From JAOUGY01 sp963785075 (GTDB lineage Bacteria; Actinomycetota; Acidimicrobiia; Spongiisociales; ZC4RG35), in the NCBI GenBank assembly GCA_963785075.1, contig CAWATW010000004.1, forward strand, positions 434,001 through 498,000: a stretch of 64,000 bases of DNA. The letters are read 5' to 3'. The translations under genes were made by a program, and so were the position numbers. The notes under the pieces were generated by a model. It worked only from the letters and a program-made list of their open reading frames with translations, searched no databases and was not told the origin of the DNA. This document shows, one piece after another, positions 1 to 7,419 of this stretch (positions are counted from its first letter, which is position 1; each line of letters opens with the position of its first letter).

Positions 1-263
1 CCGAAGACATGGCCCAGGCGTCGATCACCCTCTCCAATCTCGGTGGGCTCGGGGTCGAACGTTTCAACGCACTGTTGTTCCCGCCCCAGGCCGCGATCCT
101 GTCGGCCGGATCGATCGCCATGCGCCCCGTCGCCACCGGTGACGGCGCACTGAAGGCAGCGCTCACGTGCGAGGTAGGCCTCACCGTCGACCATCGTGTC
201 GCCGACGGGGCCGATGGTGCCCGCCTGCTCGACACGTTCGCCACTCTGGTCGAGGGCCTCTGA
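1..263 (+). CDS. 2-oxoacid dehydrogenase E2 (dihydrolipoyl acyltransferase), C-terminal fragment
   Basis: The reading frame is open from the window edge (codon phase starts at base 3) and stops at 261-263, so only the last ~87 residues are visible. They match the end of the acyltransferase catalytic domain of 2-oxoacid dehydrogenase complexes: an SNLGGLG segment, PPQAAILSAG, and the active-site stretch TVDHRVADGADGA, which is the HxxxDG motif that deprotonates CoA. The lipoyl and E1/E3-binding domains must lie upstream. E2 moves the acyl group from lipoyl-lysine to CoA. Whether the complex handles pyruvate or branched-chain 2-oxoacids cannot be told from this piece; a fused E1 that could be a partner lies at 46.6 kb. 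Confidence 0.88.
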   Translation, partial: EDMAQASITLSNLGGLGVERFNALLFPPQAAILSAGSIAMRPVATGDGALKAALTCEVGLTVDHRVADGADGARLLDTFATLVEGL

Positions 264-962
264 GTCGCCGGACCACCGACACAACCAGGCACTCCAGTCA
301 TCACCATCAACCCCAGCCGGTACGCTGTTGACAGGCTCATCGGAGGGTGGATGCTTCCTTGGGGACCGGTCACGCTGACCCGGATGCTTCCGGATGGTTC
401 TGAGATCGCGGGGCTGCCGTACCACGAGGCCGATCCCGACGTTCGCCACCGAGACGCCTCCACGTACCACGTACCGGTCCAATCGACGACGCGCACGGAC
501 TGGCCCGAGCGGGCGGTGGGCGTCGCCGGGGTCCGGGTCAACCGGCTCGGCCGACCGCATGAGACACGTCCGGCAACCGTGAGGTGGCTGGAGCGCCGAC
601 CGGGATCGATCCCCGTCACAGCCCGCTTGGCCGGGCCCGCCGAGGTGCCGGAGCCGTGGCCGATCGCACGGCGAGGGTTGCGGGCCCCCCTTCCAGCCGC
701 CCGAGCACGCGGGCATCGTGGTCGTGGACGTGGTCCCCGGCTGATCCGATCGACCGAGGCCGAACCCCGCTCGATAGCCCGCCTTGCGGGGCTCGAACCC
801 TGCCGGCCACCGAGTGGTCTCGTCCCAGGTGGCGCCGCCAACGCCGCTGAGGTCCGCACCGGAGCGTTTCGCCTCGAGGACATCGCTGAGCTTCATCGAT
901 TCCATCCCCATCCTCCGGTCGGCAACCGACATGACATCGAGTGACACCTCGGAGATCCGGGG
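264..962. other. 700-bp gene-free interval between E2 and ptsI
   Basis: No reading frame here has convincing protein character; the longest frames are rich in Arg and Pro and look like GC-driven chance. A TTGACA hexamer at 328-333 is followed 17 bp later by a poor -10 (ATGCTT, 351-356), so a transcribed non-coding RNA is possible but unsupported. Near 785-800 the minus strand has a GGGTTCGAGCCCC string like a tRNA T-loop, but it has no flanking tRNA arms. I see no terminator for either convergent neighbour. Confidence 0.4.
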
Positions 963-2666
963 TCAGAGCCCTTCGAGGATCTCCCTGACGCGTTCGGCCG
1001 AGCTCATCTGCATGCATCTTTGGGCGACGTCCGCGCATTCGGCGGCCGACAGCGCCCTGATCCGTTCTTTGACCAGCGGGATCGCCGGCGGGTTCATCGA
1101 CCACTCGTCGAGGCCCAGCCCGAGCAGAACCGGAGCAGCGACCGGGTCGCCGGCGAGCTCTCCACACAGCCCGACCCACTTCCCGTGGGCGTGCGCCGCC
1201 TCGATGACCTGAGCGATGAGCCTCAGCACCGCAGGATGGAGGGCGTCGGCCATCGAAGCCACCGCCGGGTTGGTCCGATCGACCGCCAGGGTGTACTGGG
1301 TGAGGTCGTTGGTGCCGATCGAGAAGAAGTCGACGTGAGGCGCCAGGAGGTCGGCGGTCACGGCGGCCGATGGAACTTCGATCATGATCCCGATCTCGAA
1401 CGAGTGGGCTCGCTCCTTGCCCTCTGCGTCCAGGCTCCGCTTGGCTTCGTCGACGGCGGCACGCGTGGCCTCGATCTCCGAGAGCGAGGTCACCATGGGG
1501 AACATCAGCTTGAGGTTTGCCCCCACCGCCGCCCGCAGGAGCGCTCGGAGCTGGGTCTGGAACAGCTCGGGTACATCCAGGGTCAATCTGACGCCACGTT
1601 TGCCGAGGAACGGGTTGAGCTCTTCGCCCATCTCTATGCCTGGGACGTTCTTGTCGCCGCCGACATCGAGCGTGCGCACGACAACCGGGCGATCCCCGAA
1701 GACCTCGAACACCTGTCGATAGGTCTCGTACTGCTCGTCCTCGGTCGGGGCGGCGCCGCGATCGATGAAGAGGAACTCCGTCCGGAACAACCCGACTCCT
1801 TCCGCGCCCAAGTCGTGGGCACGCTGGGCGTCGGCGGCGTTGCCGATGTTCGCGACGACCTCGATCTGTACGCCGTCGGCGGAGATGGCCGGCTCCGAGG
1901 CGTGGACTTGCGCTTCCCGGCGAACATGGAGCTCGGCGGCTCGCCGTTCCTCGAGTGCGTGGAGTGTGGGTGCATCAGGGTCAACCCACACGGTCCCACC
2001 GTGTCCATCCACCGCCAGCAAGACCCCGGTGACGAGCTCCGCTCCGCCCACACCGATCACCGCCGGGATACCGAGGCTCCGGGCGAGGATGGCAGTGTGC
2101 GAGGTGGGGCTCCCGATCTCGGTGACGAACGCCAGCGCCATCCCTGGAGGGATCGTGACGGTTTCAGAGGGAGTGAGGTCGTTTGCGACGATCACTGCCG
2201 GCTCGGTCAGGTGCTGGAACCCTGCATCTCCCAAACCGAGCAGCTGTCGTACCAGCTGAGAGCCGATGTCCCTCAGATCTGCGGCCCTGGCAGCAAAGTA
2301 CTCGTCGCCGATGTCCTCGAACTCCGTCGACAGCCGATCGGTCACCTGTGCCACGGCGGCTTCAGCACACAGACCGTCGTCTCTGACCAGGGCCAGCGCG
2401 TCGCCTGAGAACGACGGATCGTCGAGGAACATCCGATGGGCTTCGAAGATCTCGCCGACCTCTGCCCCGGCACCCGCCACCGCATGCGCCTCCAGCTCCT
2501 CGAGACGGGTCATCGTCGCGGCGATCGCCGATTCGAGGCGCTCGACCTCGGCGGCGATGTCGTTGACGCGGCGAGCGTGGATCTCAGGGAGAACTTGTCG
2601 GTAGACCAACGCCGGACCGATTGCGATTCCAGGCGAGGCACCGATCCCGTGCAGACGCGTCGGCAT
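963..2666 (-). CDS. ptsI: PTS Enzyme I (phosphoenolpyruvate-protein phosphotransferase)
   Basis: The 567-residue length is normal for Enzyme I. This cytoplasmic enzyme takes phosphate from PEP onto a histidine and passes it to HPr. The N-terminal HPr-binding/phosphohistidine domain carries GSPTSHTAILAR with the phospho-acceptor at about His190, followed by the PEP-binding barrel with RTLDVGGDK, FSIGTNDLTQYTLAVDR and the GLCGELAGDP loop near the C-terminus. It is the last gene of the minus-strand operon, 3 bp after ptsH. All recognisable catalytic residues are present, unlike some other members of this operon. Having EI and HPr inside a sugar-specific operon suggests that the operon carries its own phosphorelay. 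Confidence 0.96.
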   Translation of the reverse strand: MPTRLHGIGASPGIAIGPALVYRQVLPEIHARRVNDIAAEVERLESAIAATMTRLEELEAHAVAGAGAEVGEIFEAHRMFLDDPSFSGDALALVRDDGLCAEAAVAQVTDRLSTEFEDIGDEYFAARAADLRDIGSQLVRQLLGLGDAGFQHLTEPAVIVANDLTPSETVTIPPGMALAFVTEIGSPTSHTAILARSLGIPAVIGVGGAELVTGVLLAVDGHGGTVWVDPDAPTLHALEERRAAELHVRREAQVHASEPAISADGVQIEVVANIGNAADAQRAHDLGAEGVGLFRTEFLFIDRGAAPTEDEQYETYRQVFEVFGDRPVVVRTLDVGGDKNVPGIEMGEELNPFLGKRGVRLTLDVPELFQTQLRALLRAAVGANLKLMFPMVTSLSEIEATRAAVDEAKRSLDAEGKERAHSFEIGIMIEVPSAAVTADLLAPHVDFFSIGTNDLTQYTLAVDRTNPAVASMADALHPAVLRLIAQVIEAAHAHGKWVGLCGELAGDPVAAPVLLGLGLDEWSMNPPAIPLVKERIRALSAAECADVAQRCMQMSSAERVREILEGL

Positions 2667-2669
2667 GGT

Positions 2670-2942
2670 CTACTCGCCGAAGTTCGACCGGATCAACCCG
2701 ACGAGCGTTTCTACGGCAACCGCCTCGTCCGGGCCCTCGGCGGTGATCAGCACCTCGTGACCCTGCCCGACTGCCGCCTTGAAGATCTGAACGAGGCTCT
2801 TTGCATCCGCGGGATCGGAACCGCGCGTGACGTTGGCGATCGTGATCGCGCTTTCGAATCCCTTCGCTGCCTTCACGAAGCTTGCGGCCGGTCGGGCATG
2901 AAGTCCTACCTCATGCTCGACCACGATGGTCGCTTCAGCCAT
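2670..2942 (-). CDS. ptsH: HPr phosphocarrier protein
   Basis: The protein has 90 residues, a typical HPr length. It relays phosphate from Enzyme I to the sugar-specific IIA. The active-site motif GLHARPA is intact with His15, and a serine at position 49 in DAKSLVQIF sits where the regulatory Ser46 of other HPr proteins lies; no HPr kinase is visible here. The start is set by a strong Shine-Dalgarno AGGAGG 4 bases before ATG. The first codons overlap the end of the upstream aldolase-like gene by 8 bp, which suggests translational coupling. Confidence 0.96.
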   Translation of the reverse strand: MAEATIVVEHEVGLHARPAASFVKAAKGFESAITIANVTRGSDPADAKSLVQIFKAAVGQGHEVLITAEGPDEAVAVETLVGLIRSNFGE

Positions 2943-3549
2943 GGTTCCTCCTGAAACTGTGTCCGATGATGGTGATTCGTGCCAGCGTCTCTGCGGCCTC
3001 CAGACGGCCGAGAGCGTCCAACACGTCGTCGTGTGTCGCCACGACCCCCCGCCCCTCCAGAACCGTCAGACCCGATCTCACGTCGTCCACCGAGGCGGCG
3101 ATGGTCACTTCCCCAACCCGATCGGCGAGGTCCGAGACCATCGGCTCTATCTCACCGCCGGCGGCGATGAGTGCGAGCAGATGTGGGGGAAACGCGTAGA
3201 CGGCGGCGTTGGAGCCTGCTCTCAGGCCCGCCAGTGCCGGCGTCGCACGGTCTGTGAGATCGACCGTCTCGAGGCTTCGGTTGTCGATCGCACCGAGGTC
3301 GGCTCCCGCGAGGGTCACACCGGCCTTGGTATCGCTTCTCCGTACGGCGATGGAACCGGCCGACGGCGGGGAGAGCCCGCCACCGACGAGCCGTGCGCCG
3401 ACCTGTCGGATCGCTGCCACTTCTTCCCTGGCCGACGGCGACGAGTACAGGAACTCGTCCGCCACACGTTGGGTCCGGCGAGGCTGCATTTTCATGGCGC
3501 GTTCCACGGAGCCGCGCATGAGCCGATCGAACACGCCGCCTCCTGTCAT
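2935..3549 (-). CDS. Class II aldolase/adducin-like protein lacking the usual zinc ligands
   Basis: 204 residues starting at the ATG that overlaps the previous stop as ATGA (3546-3549). The C-terminal half resembles the class II (fuculose-phosphate type) aldolase/adducin fold: a PPSAGSIAVRR segment where these enzymes have the GNxSxR strand, then AVYAFPPHLLAL where they have HxH, then LEGRGVVATHDDVLDAL where they have GHGxxxxGxxLxxA. The two histidines of HxH, the third histidine (GHG is GRG here) and the acidic nucleophile are not recognisable, so if the fold assignment is right this is probably not a standard zinc aldolase. The operon position suggests a role in handling the PTS product, or regulation of it. 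The family call is by pattern only. Confidence 0.5.
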   Translation of the reverse strand: MTGGGVFDRLMRGSVERAMKMQPRRTQRVADEFLYSSPSAREEVAAIRQVGARLVGGGLSPPSAGSIAVRRSDTKAGVTLAGADLGAIDNRSLETVDLTDRATPALAGLRAGSNAAVYAFPPHLLALIAAGGEIEPMVSDLADRVGEVTIAASVDDVRSGLTVLEGRGVVATHDDVLDALGRLEAAETLARITIIGHSFRRNHG

Positions 3550-4826
3550 CCGACGTCGAGGTCCTGCAGGCGGCGAAGGTGCACGATCATCTGGCTGTCG
3601 TCGACGTCGACGTCGTCGTAGGTGATCGGCTGGCCGACCTCGATCGATCGCTTCACGACGGAACCGGGCGCCAACCCGAGCGGAAGGAGGTTCTGTTTGC
3701 GCGCCTCGGCGGCGCTCTCGATCATCCCGTACACGGCGAAGCCACCCAGGCTGTCGATCGTGTCGCCGGCGTCCAGGGGCTTCTTGGCATAGGTGACCGT
3801 CTCTGCCGTCGGGGCGTTGTCGGTTGCGACGGTCGTGTCTCCGTAGATCGCCGCCCGGGCGATCGAAATCGGGGTTTCGAGACTTGTCAGGTGATAGGGG
3901 CGGTACAGCGCCCAATACGGGCCAGGTCCCATCGAGAGGTATTTCAGGTCGCGCACCAGTTTGGGATGTTCCGTGGTGAAGACCACGAAGACTCCCGGTG
4001 CGATTCCCCGTCCATATTCGACACGCTTGGTGCCGTTGAGGATGCCCCCCTCCGAGCGCGGCGAGTAGACCTCGGCGAGTTGCTTCGGCGTGACTTCGGG
4101 TCCGTGCATTCCAGGCACGTCTGGCTCGAACCCGACGGCATTGGCGAACGAGGTCATTTCGACCATGGTCTTCGTGCCGTCCACGAAACTCGCCAGCATC
4201 TTGGGGTTCATCTGTTGGGCGGCGGCCTTCTCGGCAACGCTGTCGGGGTTGCCCGTACGGTCGAGCGGGTTGTTCTTGCCCTTGCCCGCGCACACGACGT
4301 CGAAGCCGAGGCTGATGGCGAAGTCATATAACTCCATGGTGGAGCCGGGCTCGTCGCCGGCAGTGAGCGTGTACACCACACCGGCGGCGTTGGCCATGCG
4401 ACGAAGTACCCATCCCACCGTTGCGTCGGTTTCCACGTTCATCTGCAGCACGTGCTTGCGGGCGAGGATCGCCTCGTATGACACTCGCGCCCCGACCTCG
4501 GGGATGCCCGTCGCCTCGACGGTCACATCGATCGGACCGACCCAGGCGGTGGCCGGGTTCGTCGATGCCACCCGCTTGCCCGACTCCGTGGCCGACGTCG
4601 CCACGTCGGGGTCGTCGGTCTCGACGATGTCCGAATCGGGAACACCGGCCGACCGAAGAACCTCGAGCGCTCGACCCGGGACCACGTCGGCGACGACAAA
4701 GCCACGCATACCGAGCATGATCTCCATCTGGGCTACCAAGCCCTCACCCATCTGACCGGCACCGACGAGCCCGACCTTGAGGATCTCGCCGCGATCGTGA
4801 CGGGCCTTGAGAACCGGAAACAACAT
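3546..4826 (-). CDS. Homoserine-dehydrogenase-like NAD(P)-binding protein with C-terminal SAF domain
   Basis: 426 residues. The N-terminus has a Rossmann nucleotide-binding loop (KVGLVGAGQMGEG, residues 17-29), and the C-terminal ~80 residues (KQNLLPLGLAPGSVVKRSIE onward) have SAF-domain character. This matches the COG4091 group, often labelled predicted homoserine dehydrogenase with SAF domain, which is found in carbohydrate operons and whose reactions are mostly uncharacterised. Here it takes the place that sorbitol-6-phosphate dehydrogenase (SrlD) has in enteric glucitol operons, so oxidation or isomerisation of a phosphorylated polyol or sugar acid is a reasonable inference. Its ATG overlaps the srlB stop as TGATG, and its stop overlaps the next start as ATGA. 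Confidence 0.8.
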   Translation of the reverse strand: MLFPVLKARHDRGEILKVGLVGAGQMGEGLVAQMEIMLGMRGFVVADVVPGRALEVLRSAGVPDSDIVETDDPDVATSATESGKRVASTNPATAWVGPIDVTVEATGIPEVGARVSYEAILARKHVLQMNVETDATVGWVLRRMANAAGVVYTLTAGDEPGSTMELYDFAISLGFDVVCAGKGKNNPLDRTGNPDSVAEKAAAQQMNPKMLASFVDGTKTMVEMTSFANAVGFEPDVPGMHGPEVTPKQLAEVYSPRSEGGILNGTKRVEYGRGIAPGVFVVFTTEHPKLVRDLKYLSMGPGPYWALYRPYHLTSLETPISIARAAIYGDTTVATDNAPTAETVTYAKKPLDAGDTIDSLGGFAVYGMIESAAEARKQNLLPLGLAPGSVVKRSIEVGQPITYDDVDVDDSQMIVHLRRLQDLDVG

Positions 4827-5248
4827 CAGGTACCCCCTGCAACGATCGATATCTGTGTTCCGACGGCGAGGATCGGGGCCTCGACCGCGGGGAGGCTCAC
4901 ATCTCCCGGTAGCTCCGGCTCGGTGAGCCCGTTGAACTTGACGACGAGATGGCCGAGACCGACCAGGTTCTCGTTGGCGACCGGCCCCACACAGAGCACC
5001 GGGAACTCCCGGTCGTCGATCCGGACCAGATCGCCCACCTCGACGGGAGCGGCGAGGTCGGCGTCGGCGGTGATGATGGCGAACTCGTGAAGTTCCTCGG
5101 GAGCCGCGGGACCGAAGAACACGAGGATCCCCTCGGCCGCGAACTCGGCAGCCATCTCACCCACACTCGCAACCGTGGTCTCGTATTTGGTTGTGGAAGG
5201 TCGGCCGGGGCCCGCCGAAGCGGGACCCGGCTCCGGGATCGACGTCAC
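4826..5248 (-). CDS. srlB: PTS glucitol/sorbitol-type IIA component, phospho-histidine apparently replaced
   Basis: 140 residues from a GTG that overlaps the IIB stop as GTGA; enteric SrlB is about 123 residues, and the extra length is an N-terminal Pro/Gly/Ser-rich stretch. The family signature is clear: TTVASVG near the start, FPVLCVGPVANENL, LGHLVVKFNGL, and PELPGDV near the end. IIA normally accepts phosphate from HPr on the histidine of an FIH motif (His43 of E. coli SrlB). The aligned position here reads AIIT, giving Thr60; the closest histidine is His54 in EELHEF. Either His54 substitutes, or this IIA is not a conventional phosphocarrier. The alignment rests on my memory of the E. coli sequence. 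Confidence 0.88.
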   Translation of the reverse strand: MTSIPEPGPASAGPGRPSTTKYETTVASVGEMAAEFAAEGILVFFGPAAPEELHEFAIITADADLAAPVEVGDLVRIDDREFPVLCVGPVANENLVGLGHLVVKFNGLTEPELPGDVSLPAVEAPILAVGTQISIVAGGT

Positions 5249-5784
5249 TCGATCACTTCGATGTCGTCGACGCCCGTGCCCGACACGAAGTTCTCCTCGT
5301 TGATGAACCTCATGAGAGGTCCGGACGGGCTGGCACCGTGCACATCGACGGTGAGCACCCCCTTCATCGGATAGACCCCGATACGGGCGGTGCCACCGCA
5401 ATCGATCACCGCACACGCGATCTCACTGAAGTCAGCCTTCGACTTGAAACCATCGAATGGCTTCCCTCCTGTGAGATCGGCGATGCGTTGAGCCACCGGA
5501 TGGATTCCGCCGCCGGTGACCGAGTAGATCAGGTCTTGGCCCGGCTTGGGCTCGATCACGAGCCCATCGCCCCAGCCACGGCGGCCCGGCTTGACGCGCA
5601 CCTTCCGGTATTCGCCGGATGGCGGCGCCTCGACCTCCGTGGACTCGACGGCCACGTCGGAGTCGCCGCCGGCGCCGGTCCCATCGACCGCCTCCTCGGC
5701 GGTGGCGGCGACCTTCTCGGCAACCGCTTCGACGGCTTCCGCGCCGTCCTCGGCTTTCTTCTTGAATCGGTCGAACAGTGCCAT
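5245..5784 (-). CDS. srlE: PTS glucitol/sorbitol-type IIB protein, separate from its membrane half
   Basis: 179 residues with a strong Shine-Dalgarno (AGGAGG). Residues ~1-57 are a charged, Ala/Glu-rich helical leader with no counterpart in enteric SrlE; residues ~58-179 match the IIB domain: GWGDGLVIEPKPG, VTGGGIHPVAQRIADLTGG, and the phospho-cysteine loop VIDCGGTARIGVYP with Cys129. In E. coli this domain is the first half of SrlE and is followed by membrane helices in the same chain; here the membrane half is the separate upstream gene at 5807-6340. The leader could help the soluble IIB bind that partner. The stop overlaps the IIA start by 4 bp. Confidence 0.9.
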   Translation of the reverse strand: MALFDRFKKKAEDGAEAVEAVAEKVAATAEEAVDGTGAGGDSDVAVESTEVEAPPSGEYRKVRVKPGRRGWGDGLVIEPKPGQDLIYSVTGGGIHPVAQRIADLTGGKPFDGFKSKADFSEIACAVIDCGGTARIGVYPMKGVLTVDVHGASPSGPLMRFINEENFVSGTGVDDIEVIE

Positions 5785-5806
5785 GCCGGCAATACCTCCT
5801 AATCGC

Positions 5807-6340
5807 TCAGCTGGAATACAGGCCGGCGCTGAACACCCAGGCGATGAGCACGGCCAGAGGCCCCGTGATCATCCGGCTGAAGAGCACTGCCGGTACTCCG
5901 ACCTCCACAGTCTCGGGCTCCGCCTCCCCCAATGCCAAGCCTACGGGAATGAAGTCACATCCCACCTGCGGGTTGATGGCCCACAGCGCCACGAGCGCCA
6001 GGCTCGGGGGGATGTTGCCTTCGCCGATCTGCGTACCGATGAGCACACCGATCACCTGGGCGATCACCGCACCAGGCCCCAAGAGCGGGGACAGGATCGG
6101 CAGACCGATGATGATCGACAGGATCAGAAGGCCGATGACGTTGTCGGCGAGACCGGTGAGCTGCTCGGCAAACCAGTTGCCGAACCCGGTCTCGAGGATG
6201 AGGCCGATCACGAAGGCGATGAACGCCATGAACGGCAGGATGTTCTTGATGACCTGGTCGATTGTCTCTCGACCTGCTTGGTAGAGCACGCCGACGACCC
6301 TGCCGACGCCCTTCCCAACACGAGTCAGAACTGCAGTCAT
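5807..6340 (-). CDS. PTS glucitol/sorbitol-type IIC2 membrane half (C-terminal half of SrlE as a separate gene)
   Basis: 177 residues matching the C-terminal membrane half of E. coli SrlE: IKNILPFMAFIAFVIGLILETG, the hydrophobic core IIGLPILSPLLGPGAVIAQVIG, then NPQVGCDFIPVGLALGEAEP and GVPAVLFSRMITGPLAVLIAW. About four or five membrane segments are visible. It would form the translocator together with SrlA. The ATG follows an AAGGA Shine-Dalgarno. It lies 22 bp before the IIB gene, and nothing suggests a recent frameshift: the IIB gene has its own ribosome-binding site and a long leader, so the split looks stable. Confidence 0.9.
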   Translation of the reverse strand: MTAVLTRVGKGVGRVVGVLYQAGRETIDQVIKNILPFMAFIAFVIGLILETGFGNWFAEQLTGLADNVIGLLILSIIIGLPILSPLLGPGAVIAQVIGVLIGTQIGEGNIPPSLALVALWAINPQVGCDFIPVGLALGEAEPETVEVGVPAVLFSRMITGPLAVLIAWVFSAGLYSS

Positions 6341-6362
6341 ATCTGGTGTCCTTCCTCTCGGA

Positions 6363-6908
6363 TCAGGCGGCGGCCTTGGCCTGACGGGCCCACATGATGG
6401 CCGTCAGACGTTCGGTCACGAGTCCGCGGATGTAGATGACGATGAAGCCGGTGAGCAGGTAGCGGACGGCCAGCTGGCTGAGCTCCAGACCGAGGGTCTC
6501 GATGCCGGTCGCAATCCCGAGCCACACGAACAACTCACCCGGATTGACGTGCGGGAAGATGCCGAGGGGCGGATGCACCATCGAAACGGCCGAGTCGTAG
6601 AACGCCGGCTTGTACTTCTCGGGCAAGAACTGCCCGTTTGTGTAGGCCATCGGATTGGTCAGGAAGAACACCGAGATGAACGGCCAGACCAGATACCGGA
6701 TCGGGGTGTAGGCAAAGCCTTCACGGCCCGCCCACTCGCCGAACTTGTTGACGCGATCTGGTCCGATCCAGGCGATCAGGGCGTTCACGGCGGTCAGCAG
6801 CACGATCAGGGTGGGAATGATCCCAGCGACCAGATCGACGAATACGCCACCGCCTGTCTGGAATATCGTGATGAACTCTTGGGCCCATGAGGCCAATGTG
6901 TCGAGCAT
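6363..6908 (-). CDS. srlA: PTS glucitol/sorbitol-type IIC component
   Basis: 181 residues, close to the 187 of E. coli SrlA. Family features are FITIFQTGGGVFVDLVAGIIP at the N-terminus, IAWIGPDRVNKF, VWPFISVFFLTNPMA, FLPEKYKPAFYDSAVSMVHPPLGIFPHVNPGE and a C-terminal helix ending in GLVTERLTAIM. Several membrane segments are present. With the separate IIC2 protein it should form the sugar channel. A GGAGGAG Shine-Dalgarno precedes the ATG. Substrate within the glucitol family cannot be read from the sequence; no sorbitol-6-phosphate dehydrogenase accompanies it. Confidence 0.95.
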   Translation of the reverse strand: MLDTLASWAQEFITIFQTGGGVFVDLVAGIIPTLIVLLTAVNALIAWIGPDRVNKFGEWAGREGFAYTPIRYLVWPFISVFFLTNPMAYTNGQFLPEKYKPAFYDSAVSMVHPPLGIFPHVNPGELFVWLGIATGIETLGLELSQLAVRYLLTGFIVIYIRGLVTERLTAIMWARQAKAAA

Positions 6909-6993
6909 GTCTCTCTCTCCTCCTCCGGGGGATTGGTCGGCACGGGACGGCGCTCACGCGAGCGTCACCGTGCAGTGGGGTGCAAGGATCAGG

Positions 6994-7419
6994 TCATCCC
7001 ACCTCCTCGTCCCCGCCGGCTGCTGTCGCCGCATCCTTGGCGAGCTTGGTGCGGATGAATCCGGCGGCGTGGTCGAGCGAAGCCCAGGTCTTGGCGGAGA
7101 CTCCTGCGGGCGGCCCACCTCGTCCGATGTCGGAGATCGACATTCCCACCACCTGTGGGACGGGCTTGGAACCCGCGAACACCGTCCATCCACCGAGCTG
7201 CTCGGCTGCGACCACCCGGTCGTCGGCGTCGGTGACGAGCGTCGTGTAGATCTTCTTGCGATACGTCGTACCGGCCAGTCCGATGGCCATGTGAGTGCCC
7301 ATCCGACGCAGCTGTTGACTCTTCTTGTTGAACCGGCGCATCTGCTGAGACGACAGGTAGATCTGCAGGAGCCACGCTCCCGCCAGCAGCACGACCACGG
7401 TCACCGAGATCCGGTCCAT
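6994..7419 (-). CDS. gutM: GutM-like glucitol operon activator
   Basis: 141 residues. One N-terminal membrane segment (VTVVVLLAGAWLLQIYL) is followed by a cytoplasmic part with RRMGTHMAIGLAG and LGGWTVFAGSKPVPQVVG, consistent with GutM/SrlM, the positive regulator of glucitol operons (119 residues in E. coli). The start codon shares one base with the stop of the SorC-type regulator gene (TGATG), so the two regulators are translationally coupled. The C-terminus is longer and Ala/Glu-rich. Function is by homology and position; how GutM acts is poorly known even in E. coli. Confidence 0.8.
   Translation of the reverse strand: MDRISVTVVVLLAGAWLLQIYLSSQQMRRFNKKSQQLRRMGTHMAIGLAGTTYRKKIYTTLVTDADDRVVAAEQLGGWTVFAGSKPVPQVVGMSISDIGRGGPPAGVSAKTWASLDHAAGFIRTKLAKDAATAAGGDEEVG

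Noticed and set aside
780..805. tRNA gene on the minus strand suggested by GGGTTCGAGCCCC
   Set aside because: The putative T-stem has two mismatches, and no acceptor, D or anticodon arms can be placed around it.
351..944. 197-codon open frame on the plus strand
   Set aside because: No Shine-Dalgarno, no family features, and an Arg/Pro-rich composition like other chance frames here.
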